This document shows, in pieces, positions 27,497 through 38,637 of a DNA stretch of 64,000 nucleotides (positions within the stretch are counted from its first letter, which is position 1; each line of letters starts with the position of its first letter). Below the pieces are notes generated by a model that saw only the letters and a program-made list of their open reading frames with translations, was not told the DNA's origin and searched no databases. This DNA comes from Dendrophyllia cribrosa (Eukaryota > Cnidaria > Anthozoa > Scleractinia > Dendrophylliidae). Location: contig JAJLRJ010000001.1 in NCBI GenBank assembly GCA_024195265.1, positions 3,718,562 to 3,782,561 of the forward strand, given 5' to 3'. The translations under genes were made by a program, and so were the position numbers.

Positions 27497-27891
27497 TTAA
27501 ACTTTCGGTAAAAATAGCAGGAGGTTTTCCGTGTCCCTCGACGTAAAAATGTTTTCGATGCATACTTTCGAAGCGGAGTAAACTACCTCGGCAACTGGAG
27601 CTACACTAAGGCGGGTTGAGCGGCTCCAGACAAAATGCGGGCTTTTGATATCTAACAGGACCGCTTCTTGGTACTAATAAATTTTGAAATTAATGTCAAA
27701 CGAAAGCTGATAACAATAGCGCGCATCTTTCATTGTTTGCTTTGCCCGCCCACTTCAGGTTAATGAGTATAGCGGTGCGTGCCCGGCAACCAATCAGTTA
27801 AGCCGCTTTTTGAGCGTCCATGAATAATAACGAGCTATATGACAGATCTAGAAATTTTCTGCGCTGGAAGTAAATGTCCCGAGAACAATAG

Positions 27892-28815
27892 GCATTCTAC
27901 GCGATGATTGACAATTGTTGTATTGTAAAAAACAAGATACATGCTATATTTGGCCCTAGCCTTCCAATAAAACTGGATCTATTCCATGGTTTAAAACGAA
28001 TTTTGGATAAGATACCAAGAAAAGGAGTTACAGCTGATTTGAGACAACTGAGGCAAGTTATGATTAAGGATTTACGATTGTGTTTTCGTCAAGTAGATGA
28101 TCTTGGACAAACAAGAAAGAAAAATACACCTGCACCTGACCAGATGGAAAAAAACTTGCATGATTTTTTAAACAAGTGGTCTACTGAACTAATAAATGAT
28201 GTTAGAGTTCTTTCAGACAAAGCTATAGATGAAATAAACAAACTTCTCAAGCATATCAAATCCGGATGTTTATCAGATATTCCACCAGGAGTAGGGACCA
28301 ACCGGAATGAGAACATTCACAAAATGTTGCGAAAATGGTTGAAAAAAGACCGCATTGGTGTTGCCTTAGCAGTTGCACTTCTTTCAACTGTGTTCTACAA
28401 ACTAAATGCAAGTGAAATGGACAAAACAGGAAGAGAAAGAAAAATATGTCCTTCTGTGAGTCAATGGTTTCATGCCTTTCTTACAGCAAATAAAGATTGG
28501 TCTTCTGAGAAGTTTGGCATTGGACAAAATCTCCCTTCTTTGTCAGCTGTTATGGATGAGAATGACAGCTTGCATTTATTAAGTGATAACCTTGACATTG
28601 GATTTTCAGAAGATGTCACCAGTGGTGAATCAGATTCAGATGATTGTGGTCATGATGAACATTTAACTTTGCAATCAGAAGAGGGTATCATCAGGCGAGC
28701 ACATGCAATGGCCAACATTGCATCAAATAATTTTAAAAGAGCAAAGTCCACTATTTGCAAACAAACATATCTGGATTCATGCTCCGTCAATGCTTCTTTT
28801 ATTTTCTCATACTGA
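27892..28815 (+). CDS. DDE transposase, second exon (C-terminal half)
   Basis: Starts after an acceptor (AACAATAG) with AFYAMIDNCCIVKNK, where the second acidic residue is expected (IDN). It continues with LDLFHGLKRIL, a basic helical region, then 'GTNRNENIHKMLRKWL' where the third acidic residue could be. The last 100 residues are acidic. It ends at 28815, overlapping the OTU frame by about 110 bases. Whether the two are joined by splicing or separated by a frameshift cannot be told from sequence. Confidence 0.6.
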   Translation, partial: AFYAMIDNCCIVKNKIHAIFGPSLPIKLDLFHGLKRILDKIPRKGVTADLRQLRQVMIKDLRLCFRQVDDLGQTRKKNTPAPDQMEKNLHDFLNKWSTELINDVRVLSDKAIDEINKLLKHIKSGCLSDIPPGVGTNRNENIHKMLRKWLKKDRIGVALAVALLSTVFYKLNASEMDKTGRERKICPSVSQWFHAFLTANKDWSSEKFGIGQNLPSLSAVMDENDSLHLLSDNLDIGFSEDVTSGESDSDDCGHDEHLTLQSEEGIIRRAHAMANIASNNFKRAKSTICKQTYLDSCSVNASFIFSY

Positions 28816-28828
28816 TTACAATGGGCAA

Positions 28829-29935
28829 GGTGAATATTCTGACAGTGTAAACAAATTGGATGAGATTCTACGTAACAATGGTTTTGAACGTATGTCAGTC
28901 CCTGGTGATGGTGACTGTTGCTTCAGTTCAATTTCACATGGACTTGACAACATGCTTGCTGTTGGTGATGATGCAGTATCACAGCATTTACAGTCTTTAA
29001 ACATACACAAACACCAAGAACTTTCTGAAAGAAACATCATACTTAGAGAATTAGTAGTAGCAGAATGGCTTGGAGAAAACAGTGAAGAATTTGCAGCTTT
29101 CCTCACAACATCTGAAAAATCTTCATTTGAAGATACAGCACAAACCTTCTTGCAACAAGGCATATTTGACTGTGAACTTGGAAACAGTGTTTTGCTCGCT
29201 TTGTGTAATGTTTTAAAAATTCCAATAGTTGTGTTTTCATCAATTGAAAGTTACCCTGTCATACCGCTACTGCCCAGAGAATCCCCATTGACGTTTGTGC
29301 CTATATATGTGGCTTTTAATCAGTCAGGAAAAGGTCACTATGATCCTGTATTTGCTACAAATGACTTACCAGCTCCAGCATACGATTCCCAAAATTCTGA
29401 AAGTGCTGATATCGGAAATGTCAAGATACAGTCATGTAGTTGTTGCAGGGGAGGAGCAAAAGACAAAAATAGGTCTTTTTGCAGTACCTATGGATCCAGA
29501 TGCAAGTGTTTTCAGCAGTTGCAGGGATGCAACCCATCATGCAAATGCTTCAATTGCGGAAACCCACATGGACAAAGAATGGGGATAAAAGAGAGACAGG
29601 TCAGAAAACGAAGGAGACATGATGATTCGCCTCTATCATCAGTGGCATACATGGAGAGAAAGAATGAGCCACTGGCACCTGAAAGACTAGAGGACTTTGA
29701 ACTGTTTGTTCTTCAACAGATAGTTAGTGCCACCATCACCCAATCCAATGAAGATGCCACCCCTGACTATGATGGCATTTTTAAGCTCTTTAAGCAGGTT
29801 CTTATATCTGCTGGCTTCAACAACATTCCTCCATGTGAGAAAGTCAAAAGGTTGGTGGACTGGATCATAAGAGAGAGAAGCCTGTTCTCCTTGATGTTAA
29901 GGCAAGAGGTTAAGAAAAGTTGGTACAGTGCATAA
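28829..29935 (+). CDS. OTU-type cysteine protease with CXC (tesmin/TSO1-like) domain
   Basis: The start is unclear; the first well-placed ATG is at 28891 (MSVPGDGDCCF), but the coding signal (LDEILRNNGFER) begins earlier. The OTU signature is visible as DGDCCFSSIS (Asp and Cys of the active site) with the partner His in GKGHYDPVF. After that comes a Cys-rich CXC motif (CSCCRGG ... RCKCFQQLQGCNPSCKC), which in host proteins binds DNA. OTU proteases remove ubiquitin. OTU-bearing DNA transposons are known among Mutator-like elements. A role in protecting the transposase from degradation is inferred. Confidence 0.75.
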   Translation, partial: GEYSDSVNKLDEILRNNGFERMSVPGDGDCCFSSISHGLDNMLAVGDDAVSQHLQSLNIHKHQELSERNIILRELVVAEWLGENSEEFAAFLTTSEKSSFEDTAQTFLQQGIFDCELGNSVLLALCNVLKIPIVVFSSIESYPVIPLLPRESPLTFVPIYVAFNQSGKGHYDPVFATNDLPAPAYDSQNSESADIGNVKIQSCSCCRGGAKDKNRSFCSTYGSRCKCFQQLQGCNPSCKCFNCGNPHGQRMGIKERQVRKRRRHDDSPLSSVAYMERKNEPLAPERLEDFELFVLQQIVSATITQSNEDATPDYDGIFKLFKQVLISAGFNNIPPCEKVKRLVDWIIRERSLFSLMLRQEVKKSWYSA

Positions 29936-32719
29936 GACAAGTTCTGGTTTCCATACAATACACATGTAAATGTTGTGTCCATGTCAATAAACCAGCTCGG
30001 AGTTTTGAAAACATGTGCACGCGTCGGCACAAAATAAAGTATTCTGGAAATTTAACAAAGGAAACCTAATGAATTCTTATCCCTCTTCATTGTCTTCATT
30101 TGTTCACTTCATTTCCAGAATATTTTATTTTATCCTGATGTAAGCACGTGGAAACTCCAAGCTGGCTTATAACTATTGGGTGCATTCTTTTGGTGGTTAC
30201 ATTCCGACTTTTCCCTTTCTGAAATACTCGGGTATATTAAGGCCTGGGTCACTTACTGTACATCCAAAAACTAAGGGGGTGGTCTATCTCATAAAGTATG
30301 GAACATATTGATATAAAACTTAGCCAAAGGGTAAAACGTGAAACAAAGATTAATTTTGATAAGAAGTTGTCACAAAAGGAGTCACGCAACTGATTAAGGT
30401 ACCAAATTTCCATGTTTTTCTTTAGGCTAAGTGTAGGAGAACTTAAACCACTCTGACTGGCAAAATATCATTTGGAAATTTTTAAGTGGAAGGCGTGTCC
30501 AGGTCACGTGACGATTGAAATGTCACGATTTGGTCGTCACGCAATAATCAGAAAACAGTCATGCCGCATAGATGGACCACGTTTCCAGTTACATCTGGAA
30601 AGTACCTTAACAGGGTATAAGTAATGCCACTTAAAACTCTCGGAAAACACAATTTTTTCTTGTCTGCAAAAGCACTGAGGGAACAAACCGGAAGTAAAAG
30701 CTCAGTTGGTCACATGATAGGTTGCCATGGACACATCAACGTCAAAAAGGACTGTATCAACAAGTCGAATGCCGTTGCCAAGTCTCATACTTATGACACA
30801 TTTCCTTTTGAAGATAGACCACCCCCTTACTTTTATGACAAAATAGGGGCAGACCCAGTCCTAATATACCTGAGTAAGAAAAACAGAATACACCTATTAA
30901 TATTTGAATCATCAAATTGTGGAATTTACATTCCAATTTTCTCTCAAAGATAGACTTTGAGAATGAAGTCCAAAGAACATAGGTCTGCAATGTTATATTC
31001 AAAGTTGTTTTTGGGTGCGTGAAAACCTGACCAGGCTAATGACTTCTTAGTAATTATTAAAGTCACTCACCCAAATGGCAAGTGTGCACAAAATTAAGTT
31101 TTTCAACCTGGATATGGTCATAAAGAAATAGCATTTTAACAGGATCGCTGCACCATTGTACATGTAACAAAAAAATATGTCAATAATAATTAAGGATATA
31201 TTACACGCATAACAATTCCAAATCTGAAAAAGATATTTTAATTATGTTTAATATATTGTAGTTTCAGTTCAATGTTTTTTTTTTCACGGCTTGTACACAA
31301 CAGAAACGTTATGTTCATTTAAACTATTGATAAATCTTGCATGATATGGTCATGAATAAAATAATGCCATTTTAAATAGTAAAATTATGTCAATAGTAAT
31401 TAAAGATACATCACACATACAATAATTCAAAATCTGTAATGAATTTTTATATTCTTTTCTATATATTGTAATTTTCATTTTCATGTTTGATCTTGTTTTA
31501 AAACTGTCTTAGAAGAATTAGTAATATTGATCGAAAGCAATTATAACCTTCAACTTATTTCCACAACGGTCTGAAAAGAGAGAGATTAGTAATGCCTTCT
31601 CTCTTGCAAATTGGCCCAAACTACATGTAAATGATAAAAAGACCACTACCCCCCCCCCCCCCCCCCCCCCCAACCAGTCAACCTGTACCATGAAATATTC
31701 TCAAGGTTGCCCTCGATACAAAAAAAAAAACTACTGTAACAATACGCCCTTGCATAGTGAGCATAATAATCAAACGACAAAGTGAGCATAATAATCAAAC
31801 GACAAAGTGAGCATAATTATCATTATTATTAATACTTGAGGCTAAGAAAGGGGGGGGGGGGGGGGGTACTTATAATTATTGAAATGCAGGAACGTTTTGT
31901 CTCCACATGCACAGTGTGATGCAGAACTATTGAAACTATTATTGACAGTACATGCAACTGGAATTGGAACTTTTTGTGATAATTTTTCAAACTTCTTAAA
32001 GCACTATACATGAAGATAATTCCTTTACATTATGTAAAGTTACTTTTTCAGCAACAAATAACAATAATTATTACTAATTATGAATATATTATAGCTAAGA
32101 ATCTGTAATGAACTCTATTATAACAATACAATTTTAACTGTGATTCCATGTTTTTTTTTTTCAAAAAAGTATAATAGTCTGCCAGTCACAAAACAATAAA
32201 ACTTAAAACATTACACACTCCTGCTGCCTGCTTGGTGATAACTCTGAATTCTGCCTTGTACACAGCAGGCCTGAATTCTTCTATAATACCCTCTCCTTCT
32301 GAGAGGAATGAATGAGATCTTTAACAAAACAATTTATATAATACCTGAGCAAAGTTACAAAAACATACCCAAGTCTAAGAATTTAGGATCTGGTCTGAGA
32401 GTTGTTACCCAGCCCTCTTTGGGGCTATCCTGGGGACCTACTCGGATCCCAGCATTCTGAGACACTCGCACTGGTAACCCGTGTTACCATTATAGCCTAT
32501 AAGTTGAGCTTACTGCTACCCCAGCGGTCACCCTTGAAGTATTAAAAGTACTGCAACAAATCTGAAAGGCCCCTGCCTGACCACTATCACAGTATATCTT
32601 CAGAAAAAGTTATGGGTATGTCTGCAAATTTGCTATAACTTTTATTTTTCAAAAACATGGCATTTTTAAAAACAACAATTTATCATAACAATAAAATTAC
32701 TATAATGTTCCAAACAATA
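29936..32719. other. Transposon interior without a recognised gene
   Basis: AT-rich sequence with runs of C (31650-31671) and G (31850-31866). It also has a short tandem repeat of AGTGAGCATAATAATCAAACGACAA (31758-31818). Open frames here are short and show no domain. An ORF at 30624-30953 has no recognisable features. Confidence 0.45.
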
Positions 32720-33175
32720 TTATCGGGGCCCAGCCAATAGCTGTTGGTCTGGCTCGGGAACCGGGAGGTAGTTCCACCTTTGGGCATCCTCTTTCCAGGG
32801 GTACTGCCTTGTCATCTCCAAGCGCTGATTGTCCTCATACAACTCGTCAGTTTTCTCGAACAATTGCTTGTATACATGGTAGGAGGTGTTATGCTTCCCA
32901 AGCTTATATTCCTCTTGAATGAAGAATTCTGGGACTTTCTTGAAAAATATTGGAGAACGGTGTATTGTTTTCAGAACTCCAAGACCTTCCTTCTCCAAGT
33001 CTTTGAACTGGGCAATGACAAAAGCAGGGGATGGGCGGCGGATTGATGAGAAGCTGGTGTATACTCTCTTTGCTGTGGTAAACATATCAGCTGTTTCACC
33101 AACAATCCTTTGCTTGATTTCATCAGCTGATGCACCGGTTCTAATAGTATGTCCCCCATTCTTTAGTGAGGCAGT
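32720..33175 (-). CDS. Last exon of the minus-strand transposon gene
   Basis: Opens after a splice acceptor (TTCAG at 33176-33180, minus strand) with TASLKNGGHTIRTGAS and ends in LLAGPR. About 151 codons, charged and helical. It probably belongs to the same protein as the P-loop exon upstream at 34403-34843, with more exons or a long intron between. No domain is recognised in this exon alone. Confidence 0.5.
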   Translation of the reverse strand, partial: TASLKNGGHTIRTGASADEIKQRIVGETADMFTTAKRVYTSFSSIRRPSPAFVIAQFKDLEKEGLGVLKTIHRSPIFFKKVPEFFIQEEYKLGKHNTSYHVYKQLFEKTDELYEDNQRLEMTRQYPWKEDAQRWNYLPVPEPDQQLLAGPR

Positions 33176-34402
33176 CTGAAATTATAATAAATAAAAGTGG
33201 AGTTAAAAAAAAACAGCAATATTTTCTTGTGTTTACAGCTCAGGGGCCTAGGCCCAAATTAAATCAATAAAAAAAACTAAGATTTTTTTAACAAACATGC
33301 ATTCTTGGCTTACATGTACATATAAAACACTTGAGAGTATTTCGCGATTCAGCACATGTGCTGGCTTATCAACTTTATCAGTCTAAAAAAACCCACTCAC
33401 ATGAATTGCTCGATACTTTAGTAATCACATATTAAAATTGAAGGGGTGCGTGGAATAAGGCCCTAAGTGACTTTTGATGTAAAATCAAATTCTCCCTGTG
33501 TTTCACAAGAAAATACAAGGCAATTTGGAAGGAGAATCTAGCAGTTTATCGGAAGTCACTTAGGGCTTCTTTCCTGGCAACCCTTCAATTAGTCCAAGGA
33601 AAAAGATAAATGACCAAAATTCACCAAAACTTTTGACGGATTACAACAAGAATTTGACAATGAATACCAGAATAAATTACCAGGATTAAGTGTTGGCCCA
33701 AAGAATTTATTCTGGTAATTGATTTTGGTATTCAAATGTCAACATTCTCGGTGTAATTGGCTGAAATTTTTCGTAAATTTTGGTCATTCGTCACTTTTCT
33801 TGGACTATTTATAGTATGTCATAACTGAAGTATCAAGAAGCTGATGCGAGTGGAATGTTTTGAACAGATAAAGTCAATAAGCTGGCACATGTACTTAATT
33901 GTGAAACACTCCCTTTAATGCTATGCTAAATAAATCAACTAATATATGAGCACCCTTAATAAAAAATATAGTGCTCTAAGTTTTGAACTTTTACATGAAA
34001 CATTCTGATCCAGGTTATAAAAAGGACAGTTTCAATCCAGCATTTTTTAATCATCATGTGATTAATTAAAGTGTTTTGAAATCAATTAATATTGAAAAAA
34101 AATCATTTCCATAGTCCTTCTCTTTCCAGGAACAGTGGTTTCTGAAAGGTTTCAGCAGTAAGATAAAAACTTCCCAAGCTGTAAGATAATATTGAGAGAC
34201 ACATAGTCAAATATTTATGACTAGTCTACAGATAAACCTTCCAAATGTTGTCATTTTTTAAAATGCCTTAAAAGGCTGTCTCAAAATTGATCTGCTAAAA
34301 TTTGTTCAGTCCTGTTTCCTTATAAAATCGTTTAGCGTGCGAGCCAAAACAAAAAACCAAGCCAGAGGTTTATGAGTGTGAAAACAAGAGGGTGGGGCTT
34401 GG
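33176..34402. other. Probable intron of the minus-strand gene
   Basis: No exon is recognised. It includes a small inverted repeat, with TTCTTGTAATCC-like and TGGTCATTCGTC-like copies at 33590-33700 and 33705-33810. Confidence 0.35.
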
Positions 34403-34843
34403 TTAAGAGAACATATACCGTAAAAGCTCTATTTTGATAGGTACTGATTGTTCATTTAAAAAGTAATTAAAAAGTCCAGAGGATGAAGAGTTGTCCACAA
34501 GTAGTTGCTTTCCATTTCCAATTTTGGATTCCAAGTAGTTGACAATGGGATAGCTGCAGCTTATTTGTGCAGCTGGTGTCTTTCCTGTCCCAGAAGGAGC
34601 AAGGGCTATGAAAAACATGTTAGCTCTTTCTCTGTGCTCGGAAAACAGCTTTAACTCTGTTTTTCCCAAAAGGGCACCGACTGTAGAAAGTATACCAAAA
34701 AAGACCAACTCTTTCCTGGTACCATGAGCACGGGAGAGAACATCAACCCACTCAGTAATTTGATTTGTGCAGAAATCTTCCCATGGAAGCGAAACATTCA
34801 TAATTTTTGACACAAGGTCATCGATGTTGTTTATTTCCTCCAT
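34403..34843 (-). CDS. P-loop protein resembling DUF3987, N-terminal exon
   Basis: Start ATG at 34843-34841 (MEEINNIDD), right after an acceptor-like CACAG, so an upstream leader exon is likely. It contains MFFIALAPSGTGKTPAAQ, a Walker A P-loop with the surrounding pattern I associate with DUF3987 primase/helicase-like proteins ('GTGKTPA ... SSSSGLF'). The downstream end is uncertain: a donor near 34450 (AATCA|GTACCT) would cut the frame before the stop at 34403. ATPase or helicase activity is inferred. Its presence in a DNA transposon is unusual. Confidence 0.55.
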   Translation of the reverse strand: MEEINNIDDLVSKIMNVSLPWEDFCTNQITEWVDVLSRAHGTRKELVFFGILSTVGALLGKTELKLFSEHRERANMFFIALAPSGTGKTPAAQISCSYPIVNYLESKIGNGKQLLVDNSSSSGLFNYFLNEQSVPIKIELLRYMFS

Positions 34844-35544
34844 ACCTGTGAACAAAATGTAACTTTTGGTAAATTTATTTATATTGCTTACAATGCAGCC
34901 TGTAAACTCAAGATATCTTGCAATATATTTAATATATATCATTGTTAACTGAATTTTGACACCTTTTCTTGGAGGTTTGGTTTTATCCATATTTTGGGAC
35001 TTACAACTGTACAGTTAATTCAACCCTTCATCTTTTAAAAATTTTGGGGTCTAGTTAAGGGCCGGTGTAACGCGATGGTTTTCCTAGAAGCCATTAAAGA
35101 AGAATCTTATTAGAAGAGAAAACATCACGTTTTGTCGCCAGCATTAACTCTCATAATGGAATTCCTAGTTTTACACTATATTCTTAGTTTACAGAATGTG
35201 ACATTTCTGAAGTAATTTTTTACGGAAATTAAGAGCTGGTTTCACGTCGAAAACCAATACAAATATACCTAATTTGCATATAATTTGCACGAGGAGATCT
35301 ATGATACATTCAAAACTGAAAAGGATGTCACTTATATAGTCCTATAGCCACTCCGCTTAGCTGAGGTAATTCTGCAACACAACAAACAAAGGATATATAC
35401 ACAAAATACGATTGAAAAGCGCAAGACTCTACCTACCTACACAAAAGTGCAGAACTTGGCGGGAAGAAAACTGCAAAAGTTAACCAACAGTACATGTGAT
35501 CAGCGGAAAGGCTTAGTACGTCAAGTATACATGTTTCGTGTGTC

Positions 35545-35953
35545 CAACGTTACCAACGATCCATCGAACCAACGAACCAACGAACCAACGATCCATCGAA
35601 CCAACGATCCATCGAACCAACGACCCAACGAACCAACGATCCATCGAACCAGCGATCCATCGATCCAACGAACCAACGATCCATCGAACCAACGATCCAT
35701 CGAACCAACGAACCATCGAACTAACGATCCATCGAGCTGAAGAACCAACGAACTAACGGACCATGGAACCAACGATCTATCGAACTAACGAACCAACGAT
35801 CCATCGAGCTGAAGAACCAACGATCCATCGAACTAACGAACCATTGAACGATCCATTAATCGAACCATCGACCAAGATATCCAAGGTAACAAGGTAACGT
35901 CTACGTACGAACAACGGAGTGACGTCACTGGTGACTTGGTATATGGTGCACCA
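35545..35953. repeat. Right TIR with GTTCGATGGATCGTTG repeats (inverse)
   Basis: Mirror of the left end, with a longer repeat tract (about 290 bases of CAACGATCCATCGAAC units) and one extra internal rearranged copy of the GAGCTGAAGAACC segment. Confidence 0.8.
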
Positions 35954-35962
35954 GCCCTTTCC

Positions 35963-36321
35963 TTTGAAAAATCGTGCTTCTTTGAAAAAAAAAACATGTT
36001 TCGTAAGCTGCGGCGTTTCGAATTTTTACCTTCATTGCCTGTGTATCATTTTTCTTGAAACAGCAAGGTAAAAAAAAACTTTACAGGTCGATAAATGGTT
36101 CCACTTCGCTCCACAGACATCCCTCCTTCGCCGCCATTTTGTTTGTTTTCCTCTTGGTTCGCAATCTCGTACCCAGATCTTCTCACTCTTTTCCTTGTCC
36201 GCCATTTTGAATACATCACCAGAAATAGTGGAGATTTTGATCACGTGATCTGCTGTGTGCCAGGGTCTTCTCCCGAAGCGCCGTTATATTGAAAACCGAG
36301 AAGACCCTGGGAACGAGGTTG
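35963..36321. other. Right interior of the large element
   Basis: Remainder of the 31-kb element up to its terminus, with several CGCCATTTTG-type stretches and no gene. The last 60 bases fold back on themselves (CCAGGGTCTTCTC / GAGAAGACCCTGG). Confidence 0.5.
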
Positions 36322-36330
36322 GATTCGCAT

Positions 36331-37041
36331 CAAAATGCGTGTCTCGATTGAAAAATCCTTTTGGATAGATTTTAATGTTGCATTAAAGACTACAAATGCG
36401 AAACATCTTTAAGCTTATTGTTGTTTAAATTCGTTTATTGTTATCGCTGGATTCACGTTATTCTTGTTACGAAACGCATTCGTAACAAAGCATTACGTCA
36501 TTAAGTTTACAGCTGATGGAAGGAGCGAGTGAGTGAGCGAGTGCGTGAGTGAGTGAATTAGCCACCGTTACCGATAACCCGTTCATTACCCTTGCGCGTA
36601 TTCACGGGTTAAAAATGATATTATATTAATAAGTTAAGTAGTTAAATAGACAATTACCGCCATTTGGCGCGAAAACATGTACGGATATTTGTTCGCGGAC
36701 ATTATCTGTTTCAAAAAGCAAACTGTGAGACTGTGAGCTTCGGGAACAGATAATGTTCAAGGACAAATATCAGTACATATTTTTGAAGCCAAATGCAGTT
36801 TACTATCCTTCAAATATTGTTTCACAATGCCTCTCTATAAGGGAGAGTTGGCCAAGCTGTTAAACATCAAAATAATTCTGTTGGTGTTTAAAAATATTTC
36901 TAATCAGTTACATTCAATTTAGCAATATATCTGAGACGAAAACTGAACGTGCGAACGTAAAACGAACATTTTTAAAAATGGGGAATATCATCGGATGTCA
37001 CGTGATGTATTTAGACCAATCGCGCGCGAGAAAAATATCTG
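36331..37041. other. Host DNA upstream of the EGF/PHR gene
   Basis: AT-rich, with a GAGTGAGT microsatellite near 36525-36555 and an imperfect inverted pair around 36670-36780 (ACGGATATTTGTTCGCGGACATTATCTG / GATAATGTTCAAGGACAAATATC). No coding frame is recognised. A TATAAAGG near 37047 overlaps the ORF start. Confidence 0.4.
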
Positions 37042-38008
37042 ATGGATTATAAAGGAATTTTAAAGGATTACTCCAGTATTTTTGTTTTCGTTTTTTGCTT
37101 TGTTTTGTTTAAAGATACTACTGTATGTGCGCCCAGTAATCCGTGTATGAATGGCGGCACGTGTTCTCCTACATATGGAGGAGGATACACCTGCACCTGT
37201 CCTTTGCTTTATGGTGGCGCCAACTGCGAAGTTCGTAAGTAAACAACTGTTTAATGTTACTTTATTAAGCTCAAAGACATATTTATCAGTGGAAACCCCA
37301 ATGCAGATGGGCAGGATGGAAATGGATCGCAACTTGAAAAAATTGGGCAAATGTTTTCAAGCTTGTCACCTTGTGTCTTGGAAAACTCGCTAAAACTCTG
37401 TTTTATTCTCTCTTCGAAAATTGATGGGAAGGGCTGAGGCAGTAAAACCTAATATTTAATAACATACAAACAAACTCCTTATTTATTTATTTATTTATTT
37501 ATTTATTGTTTCCCTAACAGGTTGGTTTACGTGTGCAAGGTCAAAGACATACCTTGTAGGTCGGCAATGGCTTAATAAGGGCAAATTTGACAAGATCGCT
37601 TTTTCCATCAGTGCAGACCATAACATTGTTGGCATCGCTGTAGGTGCAACTATTCAAGCCGACATTCCCGTTACAATAATAGCAAAGGTAACCGACATAG
37701 CGGGAAATCTGATCGTAAAAGCATCCAGAGATCACACCTTCACAGGTGTGAAGGGCCGGATTGTGTTATTCGACCGTCCATATCGCATAACTGCTGGCCA
37801 GCAGTATATCGCAGCTACAATGGTGTTTGCGCCACCCTCAACCTACCCTCCCTTGTTAACTTTCATTCATACAGTAACCTCAACGCAGTGTGGCCCTGAT
37901 AACATGACAGTTACATTTTCCAGCGTTCCCCAGGCGGAGATGGATGATTCTAATGGGTCTACAGTCGATGAAGGACGAGTACCAAGGCTGGTTTTCAAGC
38001 CATTGTAA
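37042..38008 (+). CDS. EGF-like plus PHR-like domain protein, two exons
   Basis: Exons 37042-37234 and 37521-38008 join in phase (C|GT), 226 aa. The N-terminus has a hydrophobic stretch (SSIFVFVFCFVLF) that could be a signal peptide. Exon 1 has an EGF-like domain with six cysteines (NPCMNGGTCSPTYGGGYTCT ... CPLLYGGANC). Exon 2 is a beta-rich domain whose pattern (FDKIAFSISADHNIVGIAVG ... IVLFDRPYRITAGQQYIAA) fits PHR domains. A secreted or membrane-tethered protein with this pair is uncommon. If the start at 37042 is wrong, exon 1 would begin after the acceptor near 37115 (TTTAAAG) and more exons would lie upstream, perhaps beyond the 31-kb insertion. Confidence 0.65.
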
Positions 38009-38281
38009 TGACTAAGGGGTACCCGGACGGGGATGCTCGTCGGAACTTTTTTGAAAAAAACCTCTACAAGTTTCCAGAATCTCAAAACTTGGGCGTGATC
38101 CCAATTAGTTTTACCCTTCAAGTGCCCTAAAAGAAGAAAAAATAAATAAATAACAGGAATGTTCACAATTTTTAATCGACGGTGAAGACGGTCAGTTTCA
38201 TTGATATTTTGAAAACATTGGCTAAGGTGTAACATGTACGACAGGTACAGACATTTTGAAACTGAATATCCTAATCAATAC

Positions 38282-38630
38282 CAGGAGCCCATAATCCCGG
38301 AGCGTACAACTTCCATACTGCGCCTGTGAAACGGCGTTGTTACAAGTAGGTTTATTTTTAGATAAGCCTTTCCCGTGAATTGGTTTCGGAAAACCAATCA
38401 CAAGCAATAATTGCATAATTAATAACATTCACATATTCACATAGCGACTGGAAATCAGACATTCGCCACACAGGAATATGAACATGTGTACAGTTATTAA
38501 TTATGTAATTGCTTGTGATTGGCTTTCCGAAACCAATTCGCGGGAAAGGCTTATCTAAAAATAAACCTACTTGTAAAAACGCCGTTGCACGAATTTATGG
38601 TAGTTGCACGCTCCGGGTAATGGGCTCCTG
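38282..38630. mobile_element. Foldback MITE with CAGGAGCCC termini
   Basis: 349 bases. The two halves are inverted copies over about 140 bases (CAGGAGCCCAT ... ATGGGCTCCTG; inner AGGTTTATTTTTAGATAAGCC). Flanks carry TCAATAC on both sides (38275-38281, 38631-38637). Non-coding. Confidence 0.8.
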
Positions 38631-38637
38631 TCAATAC

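Larger units (their letters stand above)
25060..35953. mobile_element. 10.9-kb DNA transposon with transposase, OTU/CXC and DUF3987-like genes
   Basis: The left end GGCTGGTGCACCATATACCA is matched inversely at the right end. GCCCTTTCC flanks both sides (25051-25059 and 35954-35962); because the duplication and the terminus share GCC, the exact border is ambiguous by three bases. A 9-bp duplication suits Mutator-like elements. Inside are a split DDE transposase, an OTU cysteine-protease plus CXC protein on the plus strand, and a P-loop protein on the minus strand. Subterminal repeats of GTTCGATGGATCGTTG lie inside both ends. Confidence 0.8.
4919..36321. mobile_element. Large Mutator-like/foldback element hosting nested insertions
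   Basis: The left end CAACCTCGTTCCCAGGGGCT and the right end (reverse complement CAACCTCGTTCCCAGGGTCT) match over about 30 bases, continuing into TTCTCGGTTTTCAA. They are flanked by the identical 9-mer GATTCGCAT at 4910-4918 and 36322-36330. A 9-bp duplication fits Mutator-like elements. Subtracting the provirus (6629-23672) and the 10.9-kb transposon (25060-35953) leaves about 3.4 kb of this element, with no recognisable transposase, so it is probably non-autonomous. The same terminus family bounds the foldback element at 53561-55747. The pairing of the two ends is inferred from the matching duplication. Confidence 0.7.

Noticed and set aside
35513..35772. Repetitive ORFs on both strands (RWFVGSLVRW..., NQRTNEPTIHRT...)
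   Set aside because: They are translations of the GTTCGATGGATCGTTG array; all frames are open because the unit lacks stop codons.
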